This document shows positions 25,058 through 34,492 of a stretch of DNA of 64,000 bases, piece after piece; the first letter of the stretch is position 1, and each line of letters begins with the position of its first letter. Below the pieces are notes generated by a model. That model was given only the letters and a program-made list of their open reading frames with translations. It was not told the DNA's origin and made no database searches. This DNA is from Bosea sp. 124 (GTDB taxonomy: Bacteria > Pseudomonadota > Alphaproteobacteria > Rhizobiales > Beijerinckiaceae): assembly GCF_003046175.1 (NCBI RefSeq), contig NZ_PZZM01000001.1, positions 3,179,001 to 3,243,000 of the forward strand, read 5' to 3'. The translations under genes and the position numbers were made by a program.

Positions 25058-26190
25058 ACCTCGCCTGGCGCGATGTCCAACACGGGCTCGGACGGTTCAT
25101 CCTGACCTGCGTCGGCCTCAGCCTGCTGCTGGGCGTCGTCATGGGGATGGTCGGGATCTATCGCGGGCTCGTCGCCGAGGCGCTCGGCCTGGCCCGCAGC
25201 GCCGGGGCCGATGCCTGGGTGGTCGAAGCGGGGAAGAGAGGGCCCTTCGCCGAGAGCTCGCGCCTGCCGCGGGACACGCGCGACGCCGTCGCCGTCCATG
25301 CCGGCGTGGCGGCTGCTGGCGCGGTCGTCTACCAGACCGTCGAAATCCCCTATCGCGGCACGAACCTGCGCGTCTTCATCGTCGGAGCCCAAATTGGGCG
25401 GCCCGGCAGCGAGGTAGCGATCGATGAAGGCCGTGCCATCCTGAGGTCGCGTTCGGAAGTGGTGGCCGATCGCAAGGCGGGGCTGGCGCTCGGCGAACGC
25501 ATCCGCATCGGGCGCGACGATTTCACCGTCGTCGGCCTGACCGCGAACGCCACCAGCTCGGGAGGAGATCCCGTCCTGATGATGACATTGCGCGACGCCC
25601 AGATCGTCCAGTGGCTATTCGATCCATCGGCGGTCAGGCGGGAGACGGCCCGTGACGCGCCGGCCGGTGGTTCGAGCGACCTGGTCAGCGCCATCATCGT
25701 GCGCATGCGGCCCAACGCCTTGCCCGAGGGCGTCATCGGTTCGATCGCGCGCTGGAAGCATCTTACGGCCATGACGGCCGCCCAGCAGGAGGAGATCCTG
25801 ACGCGCTCGGTGATCGAGCGCGCACGGCGGCAGCTAGGCCTGTTCGCGGTGATCCTACTGGTCGTCTCGACGGTGGTGATCGGGCTAATCGTCTACACGA
25901 TGACCATGGACAAGAAGAAGGCGATCGCGACGCTCAAGCTCATCGGCGCGCCCGACCGCGTCATCGTCGCGCTGATCCTCCAGCAGGCGCTGGCGATGGG
26001 CCTGATGGGCTTTGCGATCGGCGCGGCCTTGATCCGCCTGGCCAAGGACTATTTCCCGCGGCGCGTGGTGCTGGAGACCTCCGACACGGCGATCCTGCTC
26101 GGCATCATTATCATAGTCTGCCTGGTCGCCAGCATCTTCGGGGTGCGCTCGGCGCTGAAGATCGATCCTGCCTCGGCGCTCGGAGGTTGA
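25054..26190 (+). CDS. FtsX-like ABC transporter permease (DevC-like)
   Basis: A 378-residue permease with TM1 near residues 15-40, a large extracytoplasmic domain (about 45-255) and three C-terminal helices (about 270-370), the FtsX/MacB layout. VIARWKHLT-like segments give way to IGLIVYTMTMDKKKAIATLK, the conserved cytoplasmic turn of the FtsX domain before TM3. It resembles the heterocyst exporter permease DevC. The start at 25054 overlaps the adaptor's stop, and the ATPase follows at once. The exported substrate is unknown. Confidence 0.88.
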   Translation: MNLAWRDVQHGLGRFILTCVGLSLLLGVVMGMVGIYRGLVAEALGLARSAGADAWVVEAGKRGPFAESSRLPRDTRDAVAVHAGVAAAGAVVYQTVEIPYRGTNLRVFIVGAQIGRPGSEVAIDEGRAILRSRSEVVADRKAGLALGERIRIGRDDFTVVGLTANATSSGGDPVLMMTLRDAQIVQWLFDPSAVRRETARDAPAGGSSDLVSAIIVRMRPNALPEGVIGSIARWKHLTAMTAAQQEEILTRSVIERARRQLGLFAVILLVVSTVVIGLIVYTMTMDKKKAIATLKLIGAPDRVIVALILQQALAMGLMGFAIGAALIRLAKDYFPRRVVLETSDTAILLGIIIIVCLVASIFGVRSALKIDPASALGG

Positions 26191-26191
26191 C

Positions 26192-26923
26192 ATGATGCCT
26201 GCATCCAGACCCGTCGTCGCGCCGAGACCGGTCGTTGAAATCGCCCGCCTGTCGAAGACCTTCGGCTCCGGCGCGACGAAGGTACCCGCTCTGATCGACA
26301 TCGAGCTGACAATCGGGACCGGAGAGGTCGTCGGCCTGATCGGCCCCTCCGGTTCGGGCAAAAGCACGCTGCTCAACTGCATCGGCTGCATCACGGAGCC
26401 CGTTTCCGGCTCAATCCGTCTCGATGGCCGCGCCATCTTCGATGGCAAATGGCTGATCGGCGATCTCAGGCGGATGAGGCTCGAGACGATCGGGTTCATC
26501 TTCCAGTTCCACAACCTGCTGCCGTTCCTCTCGGCCTGGGAGAACGTGGCGATCGTCCGCACCCTGATTGGCGAAAGCACCGATCGGGCCAAGGCGCGCG
26601 CTATGGAATTGCTCGGCTATCTGCAGGTCGACCACCGTGCCGACGCGCTTCCCTCCAAGCTGTCGGGCGGCGAAGCCCAGCGCGTGGCCATCGCACGCGC
26701 GCTCGCGAACGAGCCCCGGATCATCCTCGCAGACGAGCCGACCGCAGCGCTCGACTCAGAGCGAGCCGCCATCGTCATCGATCTGATGAAGCAGGTCGCG
26801 ATCGAGCGAGACGCTGCGGTCATCGTCGTGACCCATGACGAGAAAATCTTCTCGCGCCTCGACCGCATGGTCCATCTACGCGATGGGCGGATCGTCGAGG
26901 TTGTGGCGCAAACGGCGTCATGA
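26192..26923 (+). CDS. LolD/MacB-type ABC transporter ATP-binding protein
   Basis: A 243-residue nucleotide-binding protein. Walker A is GPSGSGKST (about residue 52), the Q-loop is FQFHNLLPFLSAWENV, the signature LSGGEAQRVAIARAL (about 155), Walker B IILADEPTAALD (about 177) and the H-loop VTHDE. It follows the adaptor and permease with one base between and completes the exporter. Two start ATGs are adjacent (26192 and 26195) behind GGAGG. The gene is intact. Confidence 0.92.
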   Translation: MMPASRPVVAPRPVVEIARLSKTFGSGATKVPALIDIELTIGTGEVVGLIGPSGSGKSTLLNCIGCITEPVSGSIRLDGRAIFDGKWLIGDLRRMRLETIGFIFQFHNLLPFLSAWENVAIVRTLIGESTDRAKARAMELLGYLQVDHRADALPSKLSGGEAQRVAIARALANEPRIILADEPTAALDSERAAIVIDLMKQVAIERDAAVIVVTHDEKIFSRLDRMVHLRDGRIVEVVAQTAS

Positions 26924-27055
26924 CCGGAGCGTGCTTGAGCCGCCAAAGCCCACCCGCTGCGGCCGACGTCCGGCTTGGAGGCTGTTGCAGCACTGACAGG
27001 TCTATTTCCGCCCCCTGACATGGTACCTTCACCGGCCGCATCTCATTCGAATGCC

Positions 27056-27256
27056 CTAAGCGCGCAGTCGCGGCCCCATGAACACTTGCCAATAGGCTGC
27101 AGCAAATAGTCCGAAGGCTCCCGTCCAGGCCAGCCAGGCCAAGAGAACCAGGACGCCGCCAGTTGCGAGGGCGATGGCGGCAAAGATGTGCAGGATCGCA
27201 GCGCCGCTCGTTCTGCTGGCCTGGGTCGTGGTGGCGGCTTGCGAAGCGGACGACAT
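27056..27256 (-). CDS. Small membrane protein, hypothetical
   Basis: A 66-residue opening with a polar N-terminal part (MSSASQAATTTQASRTS), and two or one long hydrophobic segment at about 20-55 (LHIFAAIALATGGVLVLLAW, then FGLFAAAYWQVF). No family is recognised and the ribosome site is unremarkable. It lies between the exporter ATPase and decayed genes, so it may itself be a remnant. Confidence 0.4.
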   Translation of the reverse strand: MSSASQAATTTQASRTSGAAILHIFAAIALATGGVLVLLAWLAWTGAFGLFAAAYWQVFMGPRLRA

Positions 27257-27342
27257 CGTGCTGTGGGAGACCGGACGCTGGCACTACTGGCGCGCCTCGT
27301 CGTGATGCCCCTCGCGCTCTTCCTCATCGTCGCGGGACTGGT

Positions 27343-27610
27343 TCAGGGCAAGATCGTCGTCGGCAGGTTCTTGAAGATCACATAGGCCGCAACCGACAGG
27401 ATGAGCGTGGCGAAGATGCGGTGCAGCGTGTCCTTGCCGGCGGAGAGACGCGTCGCCAGCAGCATGCCGAGAACACCGCCCAGGACGCCGCCCGAGAGGA
27501 ACTGCGCTGCGACGACCCAGTCGACCTGGCCGCTTCGGGCGTAGTTCAGGGCCGTCGCCAACCCGAAGGTGCCGACCGCGAGCAGCGAGGAGCCGATGGC
27601 GTTGATCAGC
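27343..27610 (-). pseudogene. TauE/SafE-type permease C-terminal fragment
   Basis: The minus strand gives LINAIGSSLLAVGTFGLATA, then LSGGVLGGVLGMLLATRLSA and VAAYVIFKNL, matching the last third of a TauE/SafE (sulfite exporter/DUF81) protein. Its upstream half is replaced near 27610 by the N-terminal part of a glycosyltransferase. No start codon of its own is evident. Confidence 0.72.
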
Positions 27611-27844
27611 CCTCACGGGACCACACAGGGAACCAATGGCATTCTGCCCCGCCTGTTTCACCATGATCTCTTGGAAGTCGATTTGGAGCGGCGCGAAGGA
27701 CAGGCCTGCCTGTTCGACCGCCGGGGCGAATTTTTGGCTGGTTACGAGCCTGACATCGTGCCCAGCCCGCCTGAGCCTTTTGCCAAGAGCCAAAAACGGC
27801 TGCACATCGCCGCGCGACCCCAACGCGTGAATCACCACCCGCAT
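27611..27844 (-). pseudogene. Glycosyltransferase family 28-like N-terminal fragment
   Basis: From ATG 27844 the sequence MRVVIHALGSRGDVQPFLAL, then GKRLRRAGHDVRLVTSQKFA, is the start of a GT28/UGT-type glycosyltransferase (sterol or macrolide glucosyltransferase class). It breaks off after about 75 residues where TauE/SafE-like sequence begins, about 350 residues short of the family norm. A deletion joining two genes on the same strand is the simplest explanation. Confidence 0.72.
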
Positions 27845-27992
27845 CGTACTCAACCCATGCCGTTGATCTGTGCCGGGATGCTCACGGCCATCGAAGGCGA
27901 CCCGACAGCCAACGCTACGAGAGCGCGTCGGGGCAACGGTGTCCATGCGCTCTCGGTCCAAGATCTGCCGGTGAGGATAGAAAGCCGGTCGC

Positions 27993-28178
27993 TCAACCAA
28001 GCAACCGCGACAGAAGGATCGCAACGCCGAAGGCGATCAGGGCCAGCACCAACGTTGGGTACAAGGCCGAGATCGTGGGGCCCGTTACGACCGGGTGTGA
28101 CGTCCCCTCCGCATTGGGGCGAAAGGTGGCGAGCAATGCCAAGGCCGCTAGCAGCATGCCGATTCCAAGATAGACCAT
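27993..28178 (-). CDS. Small two-helix membrane protein downstream of nhaA
   Basis: A 61-residue protein with two hydrophobic helices (MVYLGIGMLLAALALLATF and LYPTLVLALIAFGVAILLSR) joined by a polar loop. The ATG at 28178 follows GGAGGTGATC, which lies in the last codons of nhaA, so it is coupled to that gene; a GTG at 28184 would also fit. No family is recognised. Confidence 0.5.
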   Translation of the reverse strand: MVYLGIGMLLAALALLATFRPNAEGTSHPVVTGPTISALYPTLVLALIAFGVAILLSRLLG

Positions 28179-28180
28179 GA

Positions 28181-29397
28181 TCACCTCCGGGATGGGGCGG
28201 GGTTACGTTGCGGGGAATTGTCGAACCGGCGTTGCAGGCGCAGCACCGCATAGCCGGTCAGCCCGGCGAGAAGTGAGCCGGCCAGAATCCCGTATTTCAC
28301 ACGGGCCTGCATCGCCGGATCCTCGAAGGCGAGCAGGCCTATGAAGAGGCTCATCGTGAAGCCTATGCCGCAGAGAAGCGCGACGCCGAGCATCTGGGTC
28401 CACGTCGCGTTTGCCGGCAGGTCGGCCCATCCGGCGCGAACCATCAACGCGACGGCGCCGAAGACACCGATCAGCTTGCCGAACAGCAGGCCTGCCGCGA
28501 CTCCGACTGCGATCGTGTCGGTCAGAACCGCTGGGGTGATGCTGATGAATGAGACGCCGGCATTGGCGAACCCGAAGATCGGGACGATCAGAAAGGCGAC
28601 CGGCTTATGCAAGGCGTGCTCGAGCCGATGCAGCGGGGAGGTGTCGTGTGATGCTTCCGGCTTGCCGGGCGTGAGCCTGATCGGGATCGTCAACGCGAGC
28701 AGGACACCCGCGGTCGTCGCATGTACCCCTGACTTCAGGACCAGCAACCACAAGGCTGCGCCCAGAACGAGATAGAGAGGCAGCCTGTCATAGCCTCGCT
28801 TGTTCATCGCACAGAGGACCGCCAGAACGGCAGCGGCGCCGGCCAGGGCATAGACGTTCAGTTGAGCGGTGTAGAAGATCGCGATGATGATGACGGCGCC
28901 GAGATCGTCGATGATCGCGAGAACTGCGAGGAAGATCTTCAGCGAGGCCGGAACACGCGACCTCAGCAGGGACAGCACGCCGAGGGCAAGGGCGATATCG
29001 GTCGCGGCCGGGATCGCCCAGCCACGCAGGGAAGATGGATCATGGTAATTGAACGCGACGTAGATCAGCCCGGGAACGACCATGCCACCCAACGCGCCCG
29101 CGCCGGGAAGCACCCTGCGGCTCCATGTCGATAGTTGCCCGTCGAGGACCTCGCGCTTGATCTCTAGCCCGACGAGAAGGAAGAACACCGCCATCAGGGC
29201 GTCGTTGATTCAATGCAGGACGCTTAGCGGCCCGATGTAGACCTCTAGAGTCGAGAATAGGCGGCCGCCAGCGGCGAATTGGCAATGACGATGGCGAGCA
29301 GCGCGGCCGCCATGAGTACCAGGCCGCCGGCAGCTTCGTTGTCGAGGAATTCTCGGAGCGTCGAGGCAGGCCGACGCATGCGCGACAGCCCGCTCAT
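28181..29397 (-). pseudogene. nhaA: Na+/H+ antiporter NhaA with a frameshift and a Trp-to-stop change
   Basis: A complete NhaA-family antiporter is spread over three frames. The N-terminus (ATG 29397; STLREFLDNEAAGGLVLMAA, then IVIANSPLAAAYS) breaks near 29255. A second frame gives TLEVYIGPLSVLH and then TGA at 29210-29212, where family members have Trp (HWIND). After it [20 protein letters not shown] begins the long open part, which carries the twin-Asp ion site region ([20 protein letters not shown]). Both lesions must be reversed to give about 405 residues, so the antiporter is not made from this copy. Confidence 0.9.
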
Positions 29398-29829
29398 CGG
29401 CAGGCCTCGCGTGATCCGGATTGGTCGAACGGACGAAATGGCGCGCAGGGTTGCGCGAACTCGGGCAGAGGCATGGGCAATAGTCCTCAGCGCTGGCGGC
29501 CCGACCAACGCTGATACCTGCCCGCCAATCTCCAAGGCGGAACACCCGCAACCTCTCTTTCATCCTTTGGAGCCGTTCACAAGCTCCAGGTTGGCATCTT
29601 GGCGGCACCATCCCCCCAGGACGCTTGTTGCACAGCAACACCGCGCCGGTATAAGGCATTTGCATAAGCTCGGACCCGGTGAAACTCCGGGTGGCTCTTC
29701 CGGCCGCCAATCCGCCGGACAACGCAATGACGGACTGTCTCGAGTCTCGGCCAAAGCCGGACCATCCGATCTTGCGCGCCCCGCCTACCGGTGTCCGCCG
29801 GCGGGGCCTTGAAGGCCTTATCCTCCAAC
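29398..29829. other. Intergenic stretch between nhaA and sulP
   Basis: Overlapping openings exist on both strands but none has a recognisable family, a good ribosome site or a matching neighbour. It presumably holds the divergent promoters for the antiporter remnant and the SulP gene. Confidence 0.5.
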
Positions 29830-31305
29830 ATGGCAATCTCTCATCTTCGCAACGAGTGGGCTCCCAACGTCACGCGGGAACTCCTCGCCGGCACGGTCGT
29901 CGCGCTCGCCCTCATCCCCGAAGCGATCGCATTCTCGATCATCGCCGGCGTCGACCCCAAGGTCGGCCTCTATGCGTCCTTCTGCATCGCGGTCGTCTCC
30001 GCATTTGCTGGCGGGCGTCCCGCGATGATCTCGGCCGCGACCGGCGCCATGGCGCTGGTCATGGTCACCCTGGTGAAGCAGCATGGTGTCCAGTACCTCT
30101 TCGCCGCCACGATCCTCACCGGTATTTTCCAGATCGTCGCCAGCCTCCTGAAGCTCGGAAACCTGATGCGTTTCGTCTCGCGCTCGGTCGTCACGGGCTT
30201 CGTCAATGCGCTCGCGATTCTGATCTTTCTCGCGCAGATGCCTGAACTAATAGGCCGTGGGCCGACCGTCTACGTCATGACGGCCGTCGGCCTCGCACTC
30301 ATCTACCTGTTGCCGCTCGTCACCAAGGCCGTGCCGTCGCCACTCGTGACCATCATCCTGCTCACGGGCGTGGCGATGTATTTCGGCTTCGATATCCGTA
30401 CCGTCGGCGATATGGGCGCTCTGCCCAACGAACTGCCCTTCTTCGCGATCCCGCAGGTGCCGCTCACCTTCGAGACGTTACAGATCATCGCACCATACGC
30501 ATTGACCCTCGCCATGGTCGGCTTGCTCGAAAGCCTGATGACAGCAGCCATCATCGACGAGATGACGGACACGACCTCCGACAAGAACCGGGAGTGCGCC
30601 GGTCAGGGCACCGCGAACGTCGTCGCTGGCCTGTTCGGCGGCATGGCGGGTTGCGCCATGATCGGCCAGTCGGTCATCAATGTCTCGTCTGGCGGGCGCG
30701 GTCGACTTTCCACCCTGTGGGCCGGCGCCTTCCTGCTCTTCCTCATCGTCGTTCTTGGGCCCTACGTCTCGCAAATCCCGATGGCGGCATTGGTAGCAGT
30801 GATGATCATGGTCTCGATCAACACCTTCCAGTGGCGCTCGCTGCGGTCTCTCCTGATCCATCCGAAGAGCTCGAGCTTCGTCATGCTCGGGACGGTCGCC
30901 GTCGTCGTCTGGACGCACGATCTCGCCAAGGGCGTCCTGTTCGGGGTGATCCTCAGCGGGTTGTTCTTCGCCCACAAGGTGACACGCTTCTTTGCCGTCG
31001 AGTCCGACCGAGACGGAGAAACCCGGATCTATCGTGTGACGGGGCAGATCTTCTTCGCGACAGCCGAGGCATTCCACTCGGCCTTCGATTTCCGGGAGGA
31101 AGACGTTCAGCGCGTCGTCATTGATCTCAGTGCCGCTCAATTCTGGGACATCACCGCGATCAATGCGCTCGATCGCGTCGTGCTCAAGTTCCGCCATCAC
31201 GATATTGCGGTCGAGACGGTCGGGATGAACAAGGCGACGGCCACGATGGTCGAGCGCCTGGCTGTCCACGATAAGGACGGATCCAAGCTAGCTTCGGGCC
31301 ATTGA
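29830..31305 (+). CDS. SulP (SLC26)-family anion transporter with STAS domain
   Basis: A 491-residue inner-membrane transporter. The N-terminal 380 residues contain about 10-14 helices with the SulP signatures [20 protein letters not shown] (about 18) and [20 protein letters not shown] (about 257). The C-terminal STAS domain (about 385-480) has [20 protein letters not shown], the loop that carries a Ser or Thr switch residue in anti-sigma antagonists. Likely cargo is sulfate, bicarbonate or a related oxyanion. The ATG at 29830 is preferred to a GTG at 29791. modE lies 122 bases downstream, which fits an oxyanion role. Confidence 0.88.
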   Translation: MAISHLRNEWAPNVTRELLAGTVVALALIPEAIAFSIIAGVDPKVGLYASFCIAVVSAFAGGRPAMISAATGAMALVMVTLVKQHGVQYLFAATILTGIFQIVASLLKLGNLMRFVSRSVVTGFVNALAILIFLAQMPELIGRGPTVYVMTAVGLALIYLLPLVTKAVPSPLVTIILLTGVAMYFGFDIRTVGDMGALPNELPFFAIPQVPLTFETLQIIAPYALTLAMVGLLESLMTAAIIDEMTDTTSDKNRECAGQGTANVVAGLFGGMAGCAMIGQSVINVSSGGRGRLSTLWAGAFLLFLIVVLGPYVSQIPMAALVAVMIMVSINTFQWRSLRSLLIHPKSSSFVMLGTVAVVVWTHDLAKGVLFGVILSGLFFAHKVTRFFAVESDRDGETRIYRVTGQIFFATAEAFHSAFDFREEDVQRVVIDLSAAQFWDITAINALDRVVLKFRHHDIAVETVGMNKATATMVERLAVHDKDGSKLASGH

Positions 31306-31427
31306 GCGGTACTTCAACCATCGACCAATCCTGGTCGTCGGGCGTAGTACCCGGCGACCGAGAGACTGACTCTTCGATTCGATGAGCCGGCCGTTGGCGA
31401 TGAGAAGCTCCCATCGTATGGGAGACC

Positions 31428-31799
31428 ATGAGCCAGAAACCATCTCCCCGGCTGCAACTGCGCATCTTCCTGGGAAGCTCGGTTGCTATCGGGCCGGGCA
31501 AGGCTGAACTGCTGGCAGCGGTAGCAGAAACGGGCTCGATCTCGGCCGCGGGCCGCTCCATGGGGATGAGCTACAAGAAGGCCTGGTACCTGCTCGATAC
31601 GATGAACCGCTGCTTCCAGACACCGCTCGTCGAGGCCTCCCGGGGCGGCAAGGGTTTCGGCGGCGCCCGCGTCACGCCGATGGGCGCGGAGGTTCTCGCG
31701 CGATACCGCTCGATCCAGACCCGCGCAGCCATCGCCTTTGCCGACGATCTTGAGGCGTTGAACGCTCTCGTGGCGGACGAACCTCCCGAAGCCGATTGA
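31428..31799 (+). CDS. modE: ModE-type molybdate-responsive regulator (DNA-binding domain only)
   Basis: A 123-residue protein consisting of the winged helix-turn-helix of ModE: RIFLGSSVAIGPGKAELLAA, then TGSISAAGRSMGMSYKKAWY (recognition helix) and GGKGFGGARVTPMGAEVLAR. E. coli ModE has two additional Mop domains that bind molybdate; they are missing, as in many alphaproteobacterial ModE proteins. It is followed by the palindromic box at 31847 and the modABC operon in the same direction, so it likely represses that operon when molybdate is sufficient. How a protein lacking Mop senses molybdate is not evident. Confidence 0.88.
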   Translation: MSQKPSPRLQLRIFLGSSVAIGPGKAELLAAVAETGSISAAGRSMGMSYKKAWYLLDTMNRCFQTPLVEASRGGKGFGGARVTPMGAEVLARYRSIQTRAAIAFADDLEALNALVADEPPEAD

Positions 31800-31846
31800 C
31801 CCCCATTCCACTGCTGCCCGTTTTGCATTGCATGATGTTCGCCCAA

Positions 31847-31870
31847 CGATATAGTCAAATCGCTATATCG
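31847..31870 (+). promoter_or_regulatory. ModE box (operator) in front of modA
   Basis: Perfect inverted repeat CGATATAG-N8-CTATATCG, with the right part reading ATCGCTATATCGAT. It resembles the known ModE consensus ATCGNTATATA with its inverted partner. It ends 16 bases before the modA ATG and overlaps the region just upstream of the ribosome site GGAGGT, so binding should block transcription or initiation. Confidence 0.85.
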
Positions 31871-31886
31871 ATCTGGAGGTACGACG

Positions 31887-32675
31887 ATGAACCTGGGACG
31901 ACGCCTCTTCGCTATTGCGCTTGCGGTGTTCGCGACGCCTGTGCTCGCTCAGGCGCCGTCGGCCTCTGTCCCCAACGTCGCGGCAGCGGCCGACCTGAAG
32001 TTCGCTCTCGACGAAATTGGGAAGGCCTACGAAGGCGAGACGGGACGCAAGGTCCAGTTGACCTACGGCTCGTCGGGCAACTTCTTCCATCAGCTCCAGC
32101 AGGGCGCACCGTTTCAGATGTTCATGTCGGCGGACGAAGGCTTCGTCCGCCAGTTGAACGAGGCGGGACGGACGGTTGACCAGGGGGCCCTTTACGCGAT
32201 CGGACGGATTGTGCTGTTCGCGCCGAAGGGCTCGGCTCTCAAGCCCGACGCGGGGATGACCGATCTCCGTGCTGCCATCGCCGACGGCAGGATCACGCGC
32301 TTTGCCATCGCCAATCCCGAACATGCGCCCTACGGCCGCGCCGCTGAAGAGGCGTTGCGCTCCCAGGGCCTTTGGGACGGCCTGAAGTCCAAACTGGTGC
32401 TCGGCGAGAATGTCTCGCAGGCTGCCCAGTTCGCGACGTCCGGCTCCTCCCAGGGCGGCATCTTCGCTTATTCGCTCGCGCTCGCGCCGGCGGTTTCCAG
32501 TCTCGGCACCTATGCGCTGATCCCGGCCGACTGGCATGCCCCGCTGCGTCAGCGCATGGCACTGATGAAGGGCGCGGGGCCGGAGGCTGCCGCATTCTAC
32601 GCCTACGTTCAGCAACCGGCGGCCCGCGCCATCTTACGCCGCTACGGGTTCCTGCTGCCGGGCGAAAGTTCCTGA
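31887..32675 (+). CDS. modA: Molybdate ABC transporter substrate-binding protein ModA
   Basis: A 262-residue periplasmic binding protein with a signal peptide (MNLGRRLFAIALAVFATPVL, cleaved near AQA). The mature start VAAAADLKFALDEIGKAYEG is the ModA pattern with the Ala-Ala-Asp oxyanion loop, and TYGSSGNFFHQLQQGAPFQM contains the Ser-Ser-Gly ligand loop. It is the first gene after the ModE box and is followed by modB and modC. The sequence is intact and of normal length. Confidence 0.93.
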   Translation: MNLGRRLFAIALAVFATPVLAQAPSASVPNVAAAADLKFALDEIGKAYEGETGRKVQLTYGSSGNFFHQLQQGAPFQMFMSADEGFVRQLNEAGRTVDQGALYAIGRIVLFAPKGSALKPDAGMTDLRAAIADGRITRFAIANPEHAPYGRAAEEALRSQGLWDGLKSKLVLGENVSQAAQFATSGSSQGGIFAYSLALAPAVSSLGTYALIPADWHAPLRQRMALMKGAGPEAAAFYAYVQQPAARAILRRYGFLLPGESS

Positions 32676-32681
32676 ACCCAG

Positions 32682-33350
32682 ATGGACTGGACCGCCTTCG
32701 GGCTTTCTTTCCGGCTCGGCTTCTACACGATCCTGATCCTGCTCCCGGTGGGCATTCTTCTGGGACGGCTCCTCGCCTTCAGCCGCTTTCGCGGCAAGGG
32801 ATTCGCGGAGGCCTCGCTGGCGCTCCCGCTCGTGCTGCCACCGACCGTGATCGGCTATTACATACTGGTTGGCCTGGGCGGCGCGTCTCCGATCGGCCAG
32901 GCGCTCCAATCGGCATTCGGGCGCGGCCTCGTCTTCACGTTCGAGGGCTTGCTGGTCGCTTCTGTGATCATCAACCTGCCCTTTGCGGTGCAGCCGATGC
33001 AGCGCGCCTTCGAAGCTATCGCGCCCGATGTGCGTGAAGCTGCGAGTGTGTCGGGCCTTTCGCCATTGGCAGTGCTGACGCGCATCGACCTGCCGCTCGC
33101 CTGGCCAGATATCGTCACCGGGCTGGTGCTCGCCTTCGCCCATACGCTTGGCGAGTTCGGCGTAGTGCTGATGGTCGGCGGGTCGATTCCCGGCGAAACC
33201 AAAACGGTGGCGATCTCGATCTACGATCGTGTGCAGGCTTTCGACCATGCATCGGCCGGCATGATGTCGCTGACCCTGCTGGCGCTGTCGATGGCTGCCC
33301 TCGGCCTGACCTACGCCCTTTCCGCCAGGGTCGGTCGCCACCATGCATGA
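32682..33350 (+). CDS. modB: Molybdate ABC transporter permease ModB
   Basis: A 222-residue inner-membrane permease with five to six helices. The EAA-type cytoplasmic loop is AASVSGLSPLAVLTRIDLPL, preceded by IAPDVRE. LALPLVLPPTVIGYYILVGL is characteristic of ModB. Its end overlaps the start of modC by eight bases, so the two are coupled. It lies six bases after modA. Confidence 0.93.
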   Translation: MDWTAFGLSFRLGFYTILILLPVGILLGRLLAFSRFRGKGFAEASLALPLVLPPTVIGYYILVGLGGASPIGQALQSAFGRGLVFTFEGLLVASVIINLPFAVQPMQRAFEAIAPDVREAASVSGLSPLAVLTRIDLPLAWPDIVTGLVLAFAHTLGEFGVVLMVGGSIPGETKTVAISIYDRVQAFDHASAGMMSLTLLALSMAALGLTYALSARVGRHHA

Positions 33351-34467
33351 CACGGTCGCGAGCGGCATGGGTTTGCGGATCGCCTTGCATCAAACGGGCC
33401 CTATACCGCTCGATGCCGAGATCGCGTGCCGACCCGGCGAACTGTTGGCGCTTGTCGGTCCATCCGGCGCCGGGAAGTCGACAATCCTGCGCGCGATAGC
33501 CGGTCTATACCGACCCGCACATGGGTTGATCACTTGCGGCGGCGAAACGTGGGTGGATACGCAAGCGGGCGTGTTCGTGCCGCCGCATCGCCGGGCTATC
33601 GGCATGGTGTTTCAGTCCTACGCGCTCTTCCCGCACATGACCGCAAGCGCCAATATCATGGCCGCTATGGGACATCTGCCTCGCGTCGAGCGCCCGGCAC
33701 GGGCCCGCGAGCTCTTGTCCCTTGTCAATTTGTCTGGGCTGGAAGGGCGCCGTCCGGCCGAACTCTCCGGCGGGCAGCAACAGCGTGTCGCCGTGGCCCG
33801 CGCGCTCGCGCGGGAACCGAAAGTCTTGTTGCTCGACGAGCCCTTTTCCGCTGTCGACAAGGTCACACGAGGCAAGCTCTATCGCGAACTGGCGGAACTG
33901 TGGCGTTCGCTGGCGATTCCGATCGTGCTCGTGACACACGACTTCGACGAGGCTGCACGTCTGGCTGACCGGATGTGTCTCCTGCATCACGGCCGCGTCG
34001 TTCAGGCGGGGACGCCGCAGGACGTGCTCGCGCGGCCCGCGACCGTCGAGGCGGCCAGGCTGGTCGATCTCAAGAACCTCTTCGAGGCGACCATACGCAG
34101 TCATGACGGCGAGGAGACGATTCTCGACTGGTGTGGCGACCGGATCGTCGTCAGGCCCTCCCGAACCGATCTGCCGATCGGATCCCGGGTGGCTTGGGCC
34201 GTTCCGTCGACGCAGGTGATCCTCGATCGCGCGGACGGACGTGACCATGAAGGCGTCAATCGCCTTTCGGCCACCGTCGTCGAGGTGGCGGCCCTTTCGG
34301 AAGCTACCAGTATTCTCGTGGAGGTCGCGGGAGCTGCAGGTCGCGTTCTGTCGATGACGGTTCCCGCCCAGTTCGTTCGCAGAACGCGAATGGTGGCCGG
34401 GGCGCCCGTGGAGGTGTCGATCAGGCCCGATGGCATCCACCTCATGGCGTCCGGCGCGTCTGCGTGA
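33343..34467 (+). CDS. modC: Molybdate ABC transporter ATP-binding protein ModC
   Basis: A 374-residue ATPase. Walker A is GPSGAGKSTILRAIAGLYRP (about 38), signature LSGGQQQRVAVARALARE (about 140), Walker B VLLLDEPFSAVD (about 162) and H-loop VTHDFDEAARLA. The C-terminal 130 residues hold a TOBE/Mop-like domain (VNRLSATVVEVAALSEATSI, about 305), which in ModC senses molybdate. It completes modABC and is followed by a TauE-like permease 26 bases downstream. Confidence 0.93.
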   Translation: MHDTVASGMGLRIALHQTGPIPLDAEIACRPGELLALVGPSGAGKSTILRAIAGLYRPAHGLITCGGETWVDTQAGVFVPPHRRAIGMVFQSYALFPHMTASANIMAAMGHLPRVERPARARELLSLVNLSGLEGRRPAELSGGQQQRVAVARALAREPKVLLLDEPFSAVDKVTRGKLYRELAELWRSLAIPIVLVTHDFDEAARLADRMCLLHHGRVVQAGTPQDVLARPATVEAARLVDLKNLFEATIRSHDGEETILDWCGDRIVVRPSRTDLPIGSRVAWAVPSTQVILDRADGRDHEGVNRLSATVVEVAALSEATSILVEVAGAAGRVLSMTVPAQFVRRTRMVAGAPVEVSIRPDGIHLMASGASA

Positions 34468-34492
34468 ACCCGTCTGAAGCCCTGCCGAGTTC

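Noticed and set aside
27188..27385. Plus-strand hydrophobic opening
   Set aside because: It overlaps minus-strand small-membrane and TauE-like coding sequence and has no family.
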